Source of the DNA: Ochrobactrum quorumnocens
GTDB lineage: Bacteria > Pseudomonadota > Alphaproteobacteria > Rhizobiales > Rhizobiaceae
Assembly: GCF_002278035.1 (NCBI RefSeq)
Contig: NZ_CP022605.1
Span: 930,001-994,000, forward strand
Direction of reading: 5' to 3'
DNA length: 64,000 nucleotides
Shown here: positions 46,847-56,167 of the stretch, in pieces
How the letters are laid out: the number at the start of each line of letters is the position of its first letter
How positions within the stretch are numbered: the first letter of the stretch is position 1
Notes under the pieces: model-generated
Database searches by the model: none
The model's input: only the letters and a program-made list of their open reading frames with translations
Told to the model about the DNA's origin: nothing
Program-made: the position numbers and the translations under genes

Positions 46847-49800
46847 ATGACCATTTCAGACATTGAGCCATCAAACCTTGGCCAAAAAGGCCGACCCAGC
46901 AAACAACTGCGTGATAACGGAATGGGTTCCGCATGGCGTTGCCTTGTTTTGCGGGGTGGCCGCGTTGCGAAATATAAGGGCGTTGCCGGTGGCGTCGCGC
47001 CGCACGAAGCCACTGGTTCGTCTTTCATAACGGGTCTCGCTTCTACGTCGCTGATTGCGCTGACGTCTCTTATTGCTTTGCCTTCGGCCTCATTGGCGGG
47101 CTCTTGTACGACAGGTCCCGCTTCCGTTTGCTCGGGTCCCGCTGCGGCAGGCGATACAACGCAGGTGATTACTGGAACTGGCGTCGAAGTAACGACTGAA
47201 GCCGATTTCGGGCTTTCCGTTGGATCCGGTAATGCTGTAACGATCACCGGCACGAACGGCGTCTCGTTTAATGACAATGCCGCGTCAGCGATCACCGGCC
47301 AGAATTATGGCTTGGAAATCACAAACGGGACCTCCGGCGACCTGGTCGTAAACTCCAATGGCCATATCACAGGCGAAAACTGGGATGCAGTTTCGGTGAC
47401 AAATGGCGCAGGAACAGGCAATATCACCATTAACGTCAATGATCTTGACGGCGGAAGACGCGGCATTGAAGCCCGCCAGTCTGGTACAGGTGCGGTTAAT
47501 ATTACGTCCACCGGTGTGATCAACTCTGTCTGGGACGGTATCGTCGCCGAGACGGGATCTGGCGCTGAGGGTGGCATCACAATTGATGTAAACGAGATCA
47601 ACGCTCAGGGCATCGGTGGCAACGGTACCGGCATTTACGCACTTAATGGCGGAAGTGGTGATACATCGATCACCGCTTCAGGTACAGTGACTTCCGATAA
47701 GGGTGAAGGCATCCTTGTCTTAAACACAGCTAGCGCAGGGTCGATCAAAGTCGATGTCAAAAGCGTAGTTGCTGGCACGGTTGGTATTGATGTCCGTCAC
47801 AGCGGAGCGGGCACTATCGAAGTCATTTCGGATGGACTGATCGAAAGTGGTGGCAACGGCGTTGTTGCTGTCGCGGGGCCAACCACAAGTGGCGTTACTG
47901 TCGACGTAAAAGACATTAAAGCCGGCGGTTTCGGCGTCAATCTGCCCGGCAACAATGGTACCGGCGATGTTACTGTCAGCGCAAACAACATCGAATCCGA
48001 TAGCACTGGCATCAACTTCGATAATGGCCCACGCACGAGCAACTTCAATGTTGATGTGACTAAGATCGTTTCCGGCCTTGACGGTATAAACGGCTACGCC
48101 AGTGGCACTGGCAACGTTGATATCAACGTTGGATCGATCATTGCGGATCGTATTGGCGTTTGGATGGACGTGGATGCCAGCCCGAATGCCGGAACGACGA
48201 CCCTTAATATCGGCGATATCACCGCTGGAAATGAAGGCATCAATATCGACACCAACGCGTACACCGCAGGGCTGGAAATTAACGTCAACGACGTTAACTC
48301 CGGGGCAAGCGCTATTCATTTTACTCATAGAGGTAGCGGCGATACGATCGTCACCGCGAATGATATCACGACCAAGACTGGCCACGGCATCTGGTTCAGC
48401 ACCTATGGCACTGGCGACGTTAATATTGCGGCCCATGATATTAATACAGCCGGTATTGGTATGTGGTTTGATACCTATCTCACCACCAAGGACCTGAACG
48501 TTAATGTGAACAACATTACGTCAGGTGGCGATAGCATCAACGCTGTTCATAGCGGCACCGGTGTTGCGACAATTACCTCCACAGGCACGATCAAGTCGGA
48601 TGGAGTGGGTATTAACCTGCTTAATGACACTGCGGCGTTCAACGCCTCAGCGCCTGACAGCCAGAATATTATTACAGTCAACAACATTGAAACGCCGAAC
48701 AATGTTGCCATCAATGTCGACTCGAGTGCAGCTAAAGGGACCACAATCACCACCAACGGTGCCATCAATACGCCGGCAGCAGGTGCACTCGGCGGCGATG
48801 GCATTCGCGTGGTTGAGCGCAAAGGTCCTCTCGTCATCAATGTTGCAAAGAGCAGCACCATCACATCCTACAACAATACGATGGATTTGACGAATTACAG
48901 CACCGCAGGAACGACCATCAATGTCGATGGAACTCTGAAGTCAACTGCGGCACTAGGCGCTTGGGACGGCGTTATCTGGGTCTATGGAACGCCTGGCACG
49001 ACCACCGTTAACATCAATGACGGCTCCACAGTTCAAGCTGCGGCCAAAGCCAGCTTCGCGATGACCGACAACGAAGGCGATTCAATCGTTAACGTTGGAA
49101 AATCGACAGTGACGGGCGGCTTCCGTCTTGGAACGGGCGATGATGCGCTGACCTTCAATGGCACCGACATGACAAATGTAGGGACACTTGACGGTGGCGC
49201 TGGCAACACCGGCGGCGATGTTTTGACGCTTAACGGTGTTGAGAACTTCACCCGCAATCTTCAGACTGCAACTCAGGAAATCAGAAACTGGGATGCCGTT
49301 AATCTGAACGGTGGCACTGCGGATCTAGTTGGAACACTGACGACTGACGTCTTCACTGTTGGCAAGGACAGCGGTGGTAATCCGGCTGTTCTGTCCATTG
49401 GTGCAGCGAATGTCGGTAACACACTGACAACCACCGGCGACTATGTCGGCGCAGGCGGCACCCTTGTTGTTGACACTGTCCTCGGAGGCGACAACTCCGC
49501 GACTGATCTGTTCAAGATCGGCGGCAGCACATCAGGTTCAACCGATCTGCGTGTGAACAATATTGGCGGCACCGGTGCACCGACTGTTGAAGGCATCAAG
49601 GTTATCGATGTGGCGGGTGCATCAAACGGCGCTTTCAAGCTCATCGGTGGTAACTACTCGCTCAATAATCAGCAAGTCATGGTTGTCGGAGCTTACGGTT
49701 ACACGCTTTGGAAGAACGGCGTTTCCACACCAACTGATGGTGATTGGTATCTTCGTTCGCAGATCGCACCGGTTGCTCCTGTAGATCCAACCAATCCAGT

Positions 49801-50893
49801 CGACCCGAACAATCCAGTCGATCCAACCAACCCAACCAATCCGGGCACCCCTGGAGTTCCGCTTTATCAGGCTGGTGTTCCAACCTATGAAGCCTATTCG
49901 CAGGCTCTGCTTGGGCTGAACGGGGTCTCAACCCTGCAGCAGCGTGTTGGCAACCGCATCTGGGCCGGTAACGGCAACAAGGTTGTCGCGCAGGGTGCCG
50001 ATCCAGTCGGCTCACCATATGCCGCTCCTGAAGAAGCCGGTGTTGCGATTGAAGGCAACGGTGTGTGGGGCCGTATCGAAGGCGCACATAACAGCATCAA
50101 ACCACGCGTCTCGACTTCAAACACCGATTACGACCAGAATATCCTCAAGCTTCAGGCCGGTATTGACGGTCTGTTGATGGAAACAGAAAATGGCAAGCTG
50201 ATTGGTGGGGTCACAGTCCATTACGTGCATGGCAAAACTGACACTAGCTCGCTCAGTGGTGATGGCAAAATCAGCACGGACGGTTACGGCTTTGGCGGCA
50301 CACTCACCTGGTATGGTGAAAATGGCTTCTACCTCGACGGTCAGGGTCAGGTGACATGGTATAAGAGCGATCTCGACTCGCTCCTTGCCAATGCCAACCT
50401 CGACAATGGCAACAAGGGTTTCGGCTATACCTTGTCTCTTGAAGGCGGTAAGCGCTTTGCCATTGATCCAGAATGGTCGGTCACACCACAAGCACAGCTG
50501 GTTTATTCCAATGTCGATTTTGATGCATTCACCGATCCATTCGGTTCACGCGTCAGTCTTGACCGCGGTGAAAGCCTTCAGGGCCGTCTTGGTCTGACAC
50601 TTGATCACGAGACGTCTTGGCAGGATGACAACGGTACGCTCAATCGCGCCAATGTCTACGGCATTGCCAATCTCTACTACGAGTTCCTGGAAGGAACACG
50701 GGTTGACGTTGCGGGTACGAGCATTGCCAGTGAACAAGAACGTCTGTGGGGCGGACTTGGCGTCGGCGGTTCATACAACTGGAACGACGACAAATTCTCG
50801 ATCTTTGGCGAAGGCCTCGTCAATACCAGTCTAAACAACTTTGGTGACAGCTATTCCGTCAAGGGGAATGTTGGCTTCCGCGTTAAGTGGTAA
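46847..50893 (+). CDS. Autotransporter adhesin 2 (type V secretion)
   Basis: A 1,348-residue protein from ATG 46847. The N-terminal ~85 residues form an extended signal peptide ending near PSASLAGSC. The passenger (~85-1,010) is a beta-helix with repeats of the kind GTGDVNIAAHDINTAGIGMW, different in sequence from autotransporter 1. A Pro/Asp/Asn linker (PVDPTNPVDPNNPVDPTNPT) is inserted before the barrel; autotransporter 1 lacks it. The final ~285 residues form the translocator barrel, ending in Phe-Arg-Val-Lys-Trp, nearly the same as in autotransporter 1. The pair is therefore a duplication in which barrels have stayed alike and passengers have diverged or been replaced. Surface adhesion is likely; the ligand is unknown. 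Confidence 0.9.
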   Translation: MTISDIEPSNLGQKGRPSKQLRDNGMGSAWRCLVLRGGRVAKYKGVAGGVAPHEATGSSFITGLASTSLIALTSLIALPSASLAGSCTTGPASVCSGPAAAGDTTQVITGTGVEVTTEADFGLSVGSGNAVTITGTNGVSFNDNAASAITGQNYGLEITNGTSGDLVVNSNGHITGENWDAVSVTNGAGTGNITINVNDLDGGRRGIEARQSGTGAVNITSTGVINSVWDGIVAETGSGAEGGITIDVNEINAQGIGGNGTGIYALNGGSGDTSITASGTVTSDKGEGILVLNTASAGSIKVDVKSVVAGTVGIDVRHSGAGTIEVISDGLIESGGNGVVAVAGPTTSGVTVDVKDIKAGGFGVNLPGNNGTGDVTVSANNIESDSTGINFDNGPRTSNFNVDVTKIVSGLDGINGYASGTGNVDINVGSIIADRIGVWMDVDASPNAGTTTLNIGDITAGNEGINIDTNAYTAGLEINVNDVNSGASAIHFTHRGSGDTIVTANDITTKTGHGIWFSTYGTGDVNIAAHDINTAGIGMWFDTYLTTKDLNVNVNNITSGGDSINAVHSGTGVATITSTGTIKSDGVGINLLNDTAAFNASAPDSQNIITVNNIETPNNVAINVDSSAAKGTTITTNGAINTPAAGALGGDGIRVVERKGPLVINVAKSSTITSYNNTMDLTNYSTAGTTINVDGTLKSTAALGAWDGVIWVYGTPGTTTVNINDGSTVQAAAKASFAMTDNEGDSIVNVGKSTVTGGFRLGTGDDALTFNGTDMTNVGTLDGGAGNTGGDVLTLNGVENFTRNLQTATQEIRNWDAVNLNGGTADLVGTLTTDVFTVGKDSGGNPAVLSIGAANVGNTLTTTGDYVGAGGTLVVDTVLGGDNSATDLFKIGGSTSGSTDLRVNNIGGTGAPTVEGIKVIDVAGASNGAFKLIGGNYSLNNQQVMVVGAYGYTLWKNGVSTPTDGDWYLRSQIAPVAPVDPTNPVDPNNPVDPTNPTNPGTPGVPLYQAGVPTYEAYSQALLGLNGVSTLQQRVGNRIWAGNGNKVVAQGADPVGSPYAAPEEAGVAIEGNGVWGRIEGAHNSIKPRVSTSNTDYDQNILKLQAGIDGLLMETENGKLIGGVTVHYVHGKTDTSSLSGDGKISTDGYGFGGTLTWYGENGFYLDGQGQVTWYKSDLDSLLANANLDNGNKGFGYTLSLEGGKRFAIDPEWSVTPQAQLVYSNVDFDAFTDPFGSRVSLDRGESLQGRLGLTLDHETSWQDDNGTLNRANVYGIANLYYEFLEGTRVDVAGTSIASEQERLWGGLGVGGSYNWNDDKFSIFGEGLVNTSLNNFGDSYSVKGNVGFRVKW
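49859..50893 (+). repeat. Direct repeat arm 2: shared autotransporter barrel module
   Basis: Partner of 43965-44999; see that entry for the comparison. Recombination between the arms would delete 5.9 kb and fuse passenger 1 to barrel 2. Confidence 0.88.
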
Positions 50894-51257
50894 AAATCGG
50901 GACATGATATCGGGCCGGAGCATCGACAACGATGTTCCGGCCCGATGACTGAACTTGACACTGATTTGACTAGAACAGACCGTCGAACCTCACACAACAA
51001 GAGGTGGCGATTAATCCAGTGGGGTTGAAGCTTGAGACATTTCACACCTTATGATTGGACCGGTGAAACGCTAGTTCGCAGAAAACGGATTAAGCGGTTT
51101 TTCTTAACTGCAAGCGGAGCGGTTTTCTTGATCCCGTTGTCAGCCGTCTTGATCTCTGTCCTACTTGGACGAACGTAATGTTTTCGGAAATCACAGGACT
51201 TCCTCCTGCTTTTCAGCTTCTTGCTCGTTTATGGACGATCTGTCTTGGAGAGCATTT
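50894..51257. other. Intergenic stretch after autotransporter 2
   Basis: It holds the stem-loop at 50909-50946 and about 300 bp with no recognised gene. A short frame at ~51030-51180 reads like a small membrane peptide (a hydrophobic stretch FFLTASGAVFLIPLSAVLISV) but has no clear start signal, so it is only noted. Confidence 0.35.
50909..50946 (+). terminator. Stem-loop after autotransporter 2
   Basis: A 17-bp stem with one mismatch (ATCGGGCCGGAGCATCG with CGATGTTCCGGCCCGAT) and a 4-base loop begins 16 bp after the stop codon. It has no T-run, but stability and position make termination or mRNA 3'-end protection likely. Confidence 0.65.
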
Positions 51258-51464
51258 ATGAGTGAAAGAACAAGGTTGAATGGCCCTTCCAGCGACGAAA
51301 CTGGAAGCATGGCGTACCAAAAAGAATGCATGTTTGCTCTTGAACCATCGATCAGCAAGCTCATTATGATAGCAATCGCTGCGGGCTGGGACAGGGACCA
51401 AGTCCTCTATGCGATCACTTGTCTTGCTGCGCGCGAGGCAACCGACAAGCAATATTTGTCATAG
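51258..51464 (+). CDS. Small conserved-looking hypothetical protein
   Basis: A 68-residue protein. ATG 51258 follows GGAGAG by five bases, a good ribosome-binding site. The C-terminal half is amphipathic and helical (LEPSISKLIMIAIAAGWDRD, then a Leu/Ala-rich helix), with one internal cysteine; there is no signal peptide. I do not recognise a family. It stands between autotransporter 2 and the IalB-like gene on the same strand. Confidence 0.45.
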   Translation: MSERTRLNGPSSDETGSMAYQKECMFALEPSISKLIMIAIAAGWDRDQVLYAITCLAAREATDKQYLS

Positions 51465-51602
51465 AAGATGCGCTTCCAGACTGATTCCAATAACCAACAG
51501 ATGCTGCTGCAGAGCTGTAGCCGTTCATATTGCGACCGGTCATAGTCAGATGTCTAAACTCAACCAAGCCCGTCCCTCTGTCGTGACAGCGGCTTCATTT
51601 AA

Positions 51603-52172
51603 ATGAGAACTCCTATATTCTCAACAATTGGATACACCCAGATGCCCAGCTCGTTTAACGTCATTGCCCACTTCGTTGCCGCTCTTTTCTTTTTTAATTC
51701 TGCCGCTTCAGGCTTGGCTCAGGAGAGCGCCAGTACATCCGCAGCTTCTCCTCCTCCGGCGTGGTCGTTAGCCTGTGCAAGTCCGAACGCTGCCACGGGC
51801 CCGTTGACTTGCCAGATCGAACAGCGATTTTTTCGCCAGCAGACGCGAGAGCTCGTTATGATTCTGGCGATTTCAAAAACGTCAGTAAATCAAGACGTTG
51901 CGATCAACCTTGTCCTTCCACACGGGTTACGTATTCCCAATGGGGTTAGCTATCAGGTTGACACTGGTGCAGTAGAAACGGCCGCTATCGTCAGCAGCGG
52001 ACCTAACGGTGCAATAACTTCGATCCCCGTTTCCCCAGACTTTCTCGCAGGTTTGAAATCGGGGACAACTTTGTCCGTGAAGGTGCAAACTACATCAGGA
52101 ACAGAGCTCTCGATCCCTGTATCGCTCGCCGGTTTTACCGCTGCTATAGACCGCATGTCGGCCATCCGGTAA
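51603..52172 (+). CDS. Invasion-associated locus B (IalB) family protein
   Basis: A 189-residue exported protein. Start ATG 51603 is used, but ATG 51642 is equally possible (GGA nine bases upstream); both give a signal peptide ending near SGLAQE. The mature part follows the IalB layout: WSLACAS and LTCQIEQRFF near the N-terminus with two cysteines, then a beta-rich body with INLVLPHGLRIPNGV, and the terminal GTELSIPVSLAGFTAAIDRM. IalB-like proteins are periplasmic beta-sandwich proteins named after a Bartonella invasion locus; most members have no proven role in invasion. It lies 178 bp upstream of response regulator copy 2 in the same orientation. Confidence 0.85.
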   Translation: MRTPIFSTIGYTQMPSSFNVIAHFVAALFFFNSAASGLAQESASTSAASPPPAWSLACASPNAATGPLTCQIEQRFFRQQTRELVMILAISKTSVNQDVAINLVLPHGLRIPNGVSYQVDTGAVETAAIVSSGPNGAITSIPVSPDFLAGLKSGTTLSVKVQTTSGTELSIPVSLAGFTAAIDRMSAIR

Positions 52173-52346
52173 TGCCGGAAGCTTATAAGTAAAGCAGTAT
52201 CTTCAGTCGTTTTTGGCTCAAAGTTCCAAAGTAAATTGAGGGCCCCGGCGCACACGCTGTCGATACGATCCTATAGACCGAACGGTTTGTTGATGAGCAA
52301 CGCGATGAGCAGATGAGATCGAGTACCAGGGAATTTTTTAGGACCT

Positions 52347-52999
52347 CCAATGACAGCAGAGGAATTCAAGCAATACGATGTTACGACGGCTCCCCTTGTT
52401 TACATTGTCGATGATGACCGAGACTTCCGAGAGGAAATGCTCCTGGGCTTATCCAGGCTGGGCCTGAACGTATATGGATTTGAAAATGCTGCAGCTCTTT
52501 ACAGAGCGTACGCAGCAAAGCCATCAGACATCGTAATTCTTGATATCGGCTTAAATGGAGAAGATGGGTTATCTGTTGCCGCGCATTTGAGAACATCGCG
52601 ATCGTTGGGAATTGTCATGGTGACAGCTCGCGGGTCCATTGATGACAGGATTAATGGCCTCAAAAACGGTGCAGATGCTTACCTCGTCAAACCGATCGAT
52701 GTTCGCGAACTGGCTGCCACAGTGACAGCTCTCAGCGCCCGTCTCAGCAGGCTCGGTTTCTCTTCACAGCGTCAAGGTTCCGGGTGGTCCCTGCTCGAAG
52801 GCGGTTGGGTACTATCCGATGGGGTTGGCAATCGTCTTCGTTTAACCACAGCGGAACAACGTTTATTGGGACGGTTATTCGCTGAGCGTGGCGAGACCGT
52901 CGAGCGGCAGGCGCTCGTGGAGGCTCTGGGAGAAGACGTATATGAATTTAATTATGCGCATCTCGACACCATAGTGAGCCGACTGCGTCGAAGGGCGAA
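52347..52999 (+). repeat. Right arm of 653-bp perfect inverted repeat
   Basis: Partner of 20633-21285 with no mismatch seen over 653 bp. Beyond 52999 the two copies differ at roughly one base in four. Confidence 0.95.
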
Positions 53000-53063
53000 G
53001 AAGGCCAATATGGTGCTCCCACTGCATGCAATACGCGCAAGAGGCTTCGCCTTTGCCGGCTAG
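52350..53063 (+). CDS. OmpR/PhoB-family response regulator, copy 2
   Basis: A 237-residue regulator identical in protein sequence to copy 1 (20569-21282) through residue 220; all phosphorylation-site residues are therefore the same (Asp65, Thr92, Lys114). The last 17 residues differ at five or six positions. In the wing, copy 2 reads IRARGFAFAG where copy 1 reads IRGQGFSFAD, so the usually conserved first glycine of the RGxG turn is alanine here. The leader (AGGACC and ~40 bp upstream) is homologous but diverged. It follows the IalB-like gene on the same strand; no kinase is adjacent. Both copies probably serve the same kinase, with possibly different DNA affinity. Confidence 0.95.
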   Translation: MTAEEFKQYDVTTAPLVYIVDDDRDFREEMLLGLSRLGLNVYGFENAAALYRAYAAKPSDIVILDIGLNGEDGLSVAAHLRTSRSLGIVMVTARGSIDDRINGLKNGADAYLVKPIDVRELAATVTALSARLSRLGFSSQRQGSGWSLLEGGWVLSDGVGNRLRLTTAEQRLLGRLFAERGETVERQALVEALGEDVYEFNYAHLDTIVSRLRRRAKKANMVLPLHAIRARGFAFAG

Positions 53064-53508
53064 CGTCTTTGCGTTTTAACGTTAATCTTGGCGGAAAGTG
53101 GAAGGGCGATTGGGAGCGTGATCAAGCCACGTGCCTTGCTTTAACGTCGTCATTGTTATCCAATTGATAGATGTGTTTGTAATTTCTGCTAAACCGTCAC
53201 ACGGTTAAAGATGTGGTGGCTTACAGATTGATCGTTCTAACTTTTATCTAGCAAGGTATTGAATAGTTTAGAAGACTTCTTATACCACACGATGCGCGTC
53301 TATCGAGCTGTAGGGTCAATGAAGGAGCGTAAGTAGGCCGCTGACCTTCTAACAAAAGTCCACTTCCCTCCTGGCAAGCGGAAGCCAGGCACTGCATCAT
53401 TAAGGGTTGGAGATGCATTTCGAGTGAGAAGAGCGGATAGAAACCATCATCCCTTTGACATATGTGTGAAAAGAGTAAGCAGACTGTCGGCTTCGCGCGG
53501 AAACCGCA
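53064..53508. other. Intergenic stretch between convergent genes
   Basis: It separates response regulator copy 2 from the 3' end of the leftward peptide-utilisation operon. No gene, repeat or clear terminator was recognised. Confidence 0.4.
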
Positions 53509-54306
53509 TCATACTATAAATCTAATGGCACGCTGAATATCGAAGAAGTTCTCCGCTCGGAATCGAAGTGTTCGGGGAGACGGGTGCTCGGTTCCGGGGT
53601 ACCAACTGCCGCGAAATGCTTCGACCGGAGTCGTGTATTCGACGACCAGTTCGAAGGTTTTTGCGAGCTTCGGAATAAATTTGGAAAAATCGCGTGATAA
53701 CGCTTGTTCCACACGCTCGCGAATGGCTTTCACGGCACCTTGCGGCGACAACGATGATGTGGAGGGTCCGTGTCCTTCACTTGTAGCGACTGTGGTAATG
53801 CCTGGAACGAGCTTCTTGGCTTCCTCGCACATTCCGGCATCGCCTGAGAGAAAAACGGACGGCACGCTATACCGGGCTGCACAGTGGGCGTTTAATGTAT
53901 ACTCCGACGCAACTTCACCATTAATCAGCATTCTGGAGATTGTGCCAGTCAACGTGTGCGCTAATGGATTGGTGTCAGTGCCGGCTTTATTGTGATAGCC
54001 AGTGTAAATTGCTGCGCTGAAACTCTCGTCTATACCGAACATCATAGCGTCGGGGTGTCCGCTCCAACCACGGATAATGCGAACATAATCGGGAAGTTTG
54101 GAGAGGATCAAATTGCGTGCGGTTGAATGTGCGTCCTTCACCACAACTTCAGTGGCTCCAGCAGCGCGTGCACCTTCGCACGCAGCGACCAATTCGTCTG
54201 TCATATACTCGCGAAATTCGTCATAATCGGCGTGCCCTTTTCGGGCTTCATCCCAATTGGTGATGCCAGCGGTACCTTCAATATCGGCACTAATGAATAT
54301 TTTCAT
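53509..54306 (-). CDS. dppA: M55-family D-aminopeptidase (DppA-type)
   Basis: A 265-residue zinc D-aminopeptidase of peptidase family M55, close to the usual length. ATG 54306 follows AAGGA by ten bases. The metal and catalytic residues of Bacillus subtilis DppA are visible: DIEG at the N-terminus (Asp8, Glu10), the histidine in VKDAHST, GYHNKAGT and the histidine in LAHTLTGTI. These self-compartmentalising decamers release D-amino acids from the N-terminus of short peptides such as D-Ala-D-Ala. It is the last gene of the leftward operon with the binding protein, two permeases and an S12 hydrolase. In Bacillus the same enzyme is encoded with a dipeptide ABC transporter, which supports the role. 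The symbol follows the Bacillus usage; it is not the binding protein called DppA in E. coli. Confidence 0.92.
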   Translation of the reverse strand: MKIFISADIEGTAGITNWDEARKGHADYDEFREYMTDELVAACEGARAAGATEVVVKDAHSTARNLILSKLPDYVRIIRGWSGHPDAMMFGIDESFSAAIYTGYHNKAGTDTNPLAHTLTGTISRMLINGEVASEYTLNAHCAARYSVPSVFLSGDAGMCEEAKKLVPGITTVATSEGHGPSTSSLSPQGAVKAIRERVEQALSRDFSKFIPKLAKTFELVVEYTTPVEAFRGSWYPGTEHPSPRTLRFRAENFFDIQRAIRFIV

Positions 54307-54488
54307 AGTTTATGGTTCCTTGACTTACGAGAGTTCACTTAATGATGGCCGTGGACCATTACGCCAGTGGGGTTTGCACCTGAAGGGGCATCTTCACGGG
54401 AATATTCCGTTTGGGGTATTTAGCACGTGCGGCGACGCCTTCATCATAATTGGCTTGGCGATTTATGGCTCCTGCTTTCCTCAATCTA

Positions 54489-56150
54489 TCAGCCGATTTT
54501 GCGACGCTCTAGGAACATCGGTCCAACGCGAATACCCTCTCGGCCCGTTTCATCAACGGCACCTAATTCTAGGATTTCCTCTTCATAAAGAAGGCCGCGC
54601 ATGCGGAAGCGACCGCTGTCGACCGGTTCGCATGTATGGGTACAAAAGTATTCGATCAGGCATTTAAGCTGGCCATGACTATATGTGAGATATGTTATAT
54701 TGAAATCTGGCCCATATTCTCCCAGATGCGAGCAGATTTCCGGCGGGACCTGTTCGACGGGCAGGCTATCCACTCTTGTCCAATCTTGCCCCTTCCAACT
54801 CATTTTACTGGGTACTTCGAACGAAACGTTCATATGAGGATAGTCTGCCCCGCGACCGTAAATCCGGCCATCAATAACAAAGTCGTCGCCCGCGACAGGG
54901 CGGATTTCTAGAGGCACGCCTTCGCCCATCAAATAGAGCTTTCGGCCATTTTTCTTCACCTCTACGACCTCGCCGCTGCCAGCATGGCGATAAAACCCGG
55001 GAAGTGTTTTGAACTGTTCATCCTTGATTGCTGGAGGTATGCGAGGAGCGGGTGGACGGCTGCCCATATTGCGCTCTGACAATGCCAAGCGGAGGCCATC
55101 ACCGGCCAGTCGTGACGCAATCTGATTGGCAAAATCCAGCGTGGCGAAAATGAGCACAGCAATTCCAGCGGAGGGAAGAAGTGTCATTTGAGACGCATAA
55201 CCATAAACAGCGCCGCCATGTCCGACTGACGTCCATCCGTCAATATCGCCGATTCCAAAGCAGAGTCCGTAGCCGTTCTGCGTCTTGTCATGATTACTTG
55301 GACGCTTTCCGATCACAGTCCACATTTCCCGTAAAGATGCGGGGCTGAGAATAGAATTTCCATCTGGTGCAAAACCACCTCTCAACAGACACTGGGCATA
55401 ATTGGCCATGTCTTGATTGGTTGAAAAAATATTGCCTGCTGGGGACCCTCCGAGACTGAACACTGGCGCAGGACTGTCGCCCTCTAGTGTCCACATGTCT
55501 GCAGGTGCCAGACGATCACGAATGCCTTCCGCCATTCCTGAGGAAGTTCCGAGCATACCAAGAGGTTTTAAGATATTGTCTGTTATATAGTCGGCATACG
55601 TCTTGCGCGCGACCTTTTCGATAACCAGTCCCACTACGGCAATGCCGGCGTTGGAATAGTGCATAGTTCCGGCACTCGGGTCCTGCTTAAGGGTGGACGT
55701 TGCTAGTTCAGCCACGGTATCGGCAAGAGGCGGCCGGTGCGCGTCGAGATAATGTCCGCTTTTGGGCTCCCTGACAATGCCGGCAGTGTGGCTCATCAGC
55801 TTACGAAGGCTGACATGGGAACCAAAGGGGCCGCTTTCACGTCCGATAAACGGATTCACAGGCTGGAAACCTGGAAGATATTCTGATACATCGACGTCGA
55901 GGTCTAAAAGCCCTTTTTCAACGAGTTGCATGATCGCAACTGCGGTGAAAGTCTTCGTTATCGAACCGATGCGAAAGCATGTTTGATCATTCATCTTAAA
56001 ATGACGGTCAGGATGCTGCACATGTCCTTGAGCCAGCAGACTGTCACGGTCCACAAGCGCATATGAAATAGACGGTATGGCTTTATCTTCTACTTCGTGG
56101 CGCAGAAGACTTTCGAATAGATCGATTGAAGTTTTTGATAGCGCAGACAA
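54489..56150 (-). CDS. S12-family serine hydrolase (D-aminopeptidase/beta-lactamase-like)
   Basis: A 553-residue cytoplasmic-looking protein without a signal peptide. The start is TTG 56150, supported by GGGAGGA upstream; the nearby ATG is out of frame. Residues ~1-370 form a class C beta-lactamase/PBP fold with SxxK in IGSITKTF, the YxN motif in HYSNAG and the third motif HGG in VGHGGAVYGY. The C-terminal ~180 residues are beta-rich. This organisation, catalytic domain plus C-terminal barrels, is that of the Ochrobactrum anthropi D-aminopeptidase DAP. Together with the M55 enzyme and the transporter it suggests processing of D-amino-acid-containing peptides. Another S12 role, such as esterase, is possible. 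It begins 17 bp after the second permease gene. Confidence 0.85.
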   Translation of the reverse strand: MSALSKTSIDLFESLLRHEVEDKAIPSISYALVDRDSLLAQGHVQHPDRHFKMNDQTCFRIGSITKTFTAVAIMQLVEKGLLDLDVDVSEYLPGFQPVNPFIGRESGPFGSHVSLRKLMSHTAGIVREPKSGHYLDAHRPPLADTVAELATSTLKQDPSAGTMHYSNAGIAVVGLVIEKVARKTYADYITDNILKPLGMLGTSSGMAEGIRDRLAPADMWTLEGDSPAPVFSLGGSPAGNIFSTNQDMANYAQCLLRGGFAPDGNSILSPASLREMWTVIGKRPSNHDKTQNGYGLCFGIGDIDGWTSVGHGGAVYGYASQMTLLPSAGIAVLIFATLDFANQIASRLAGDGLRLALSERNMGSRPPAPRIPPAIKDEQFKTLPGFYRHAGSGEVVEVKKNGRKLYLMGEGVPLEIRPVAGDDFVIDGRIYGRGADYPHMNVSFEVPSKMSWKGQDWTRVDSLPVEQVPPEICSHLGEYGPDFNITYLTYSHGQLKCLIEYFCTHTCEPVDSGRFRMRGLLYEEEILELGAVDETGREGIRVGPMFLERRKIG

Positions 56151-56167
56151 AACATTCCTCCCAGAAT

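Noticed and set aside
47720..48436. Minus-strand open frame inside autotransporter 2
   Set aside because: Shadow of the repetitive beta-helix coding sequence; no independent support.
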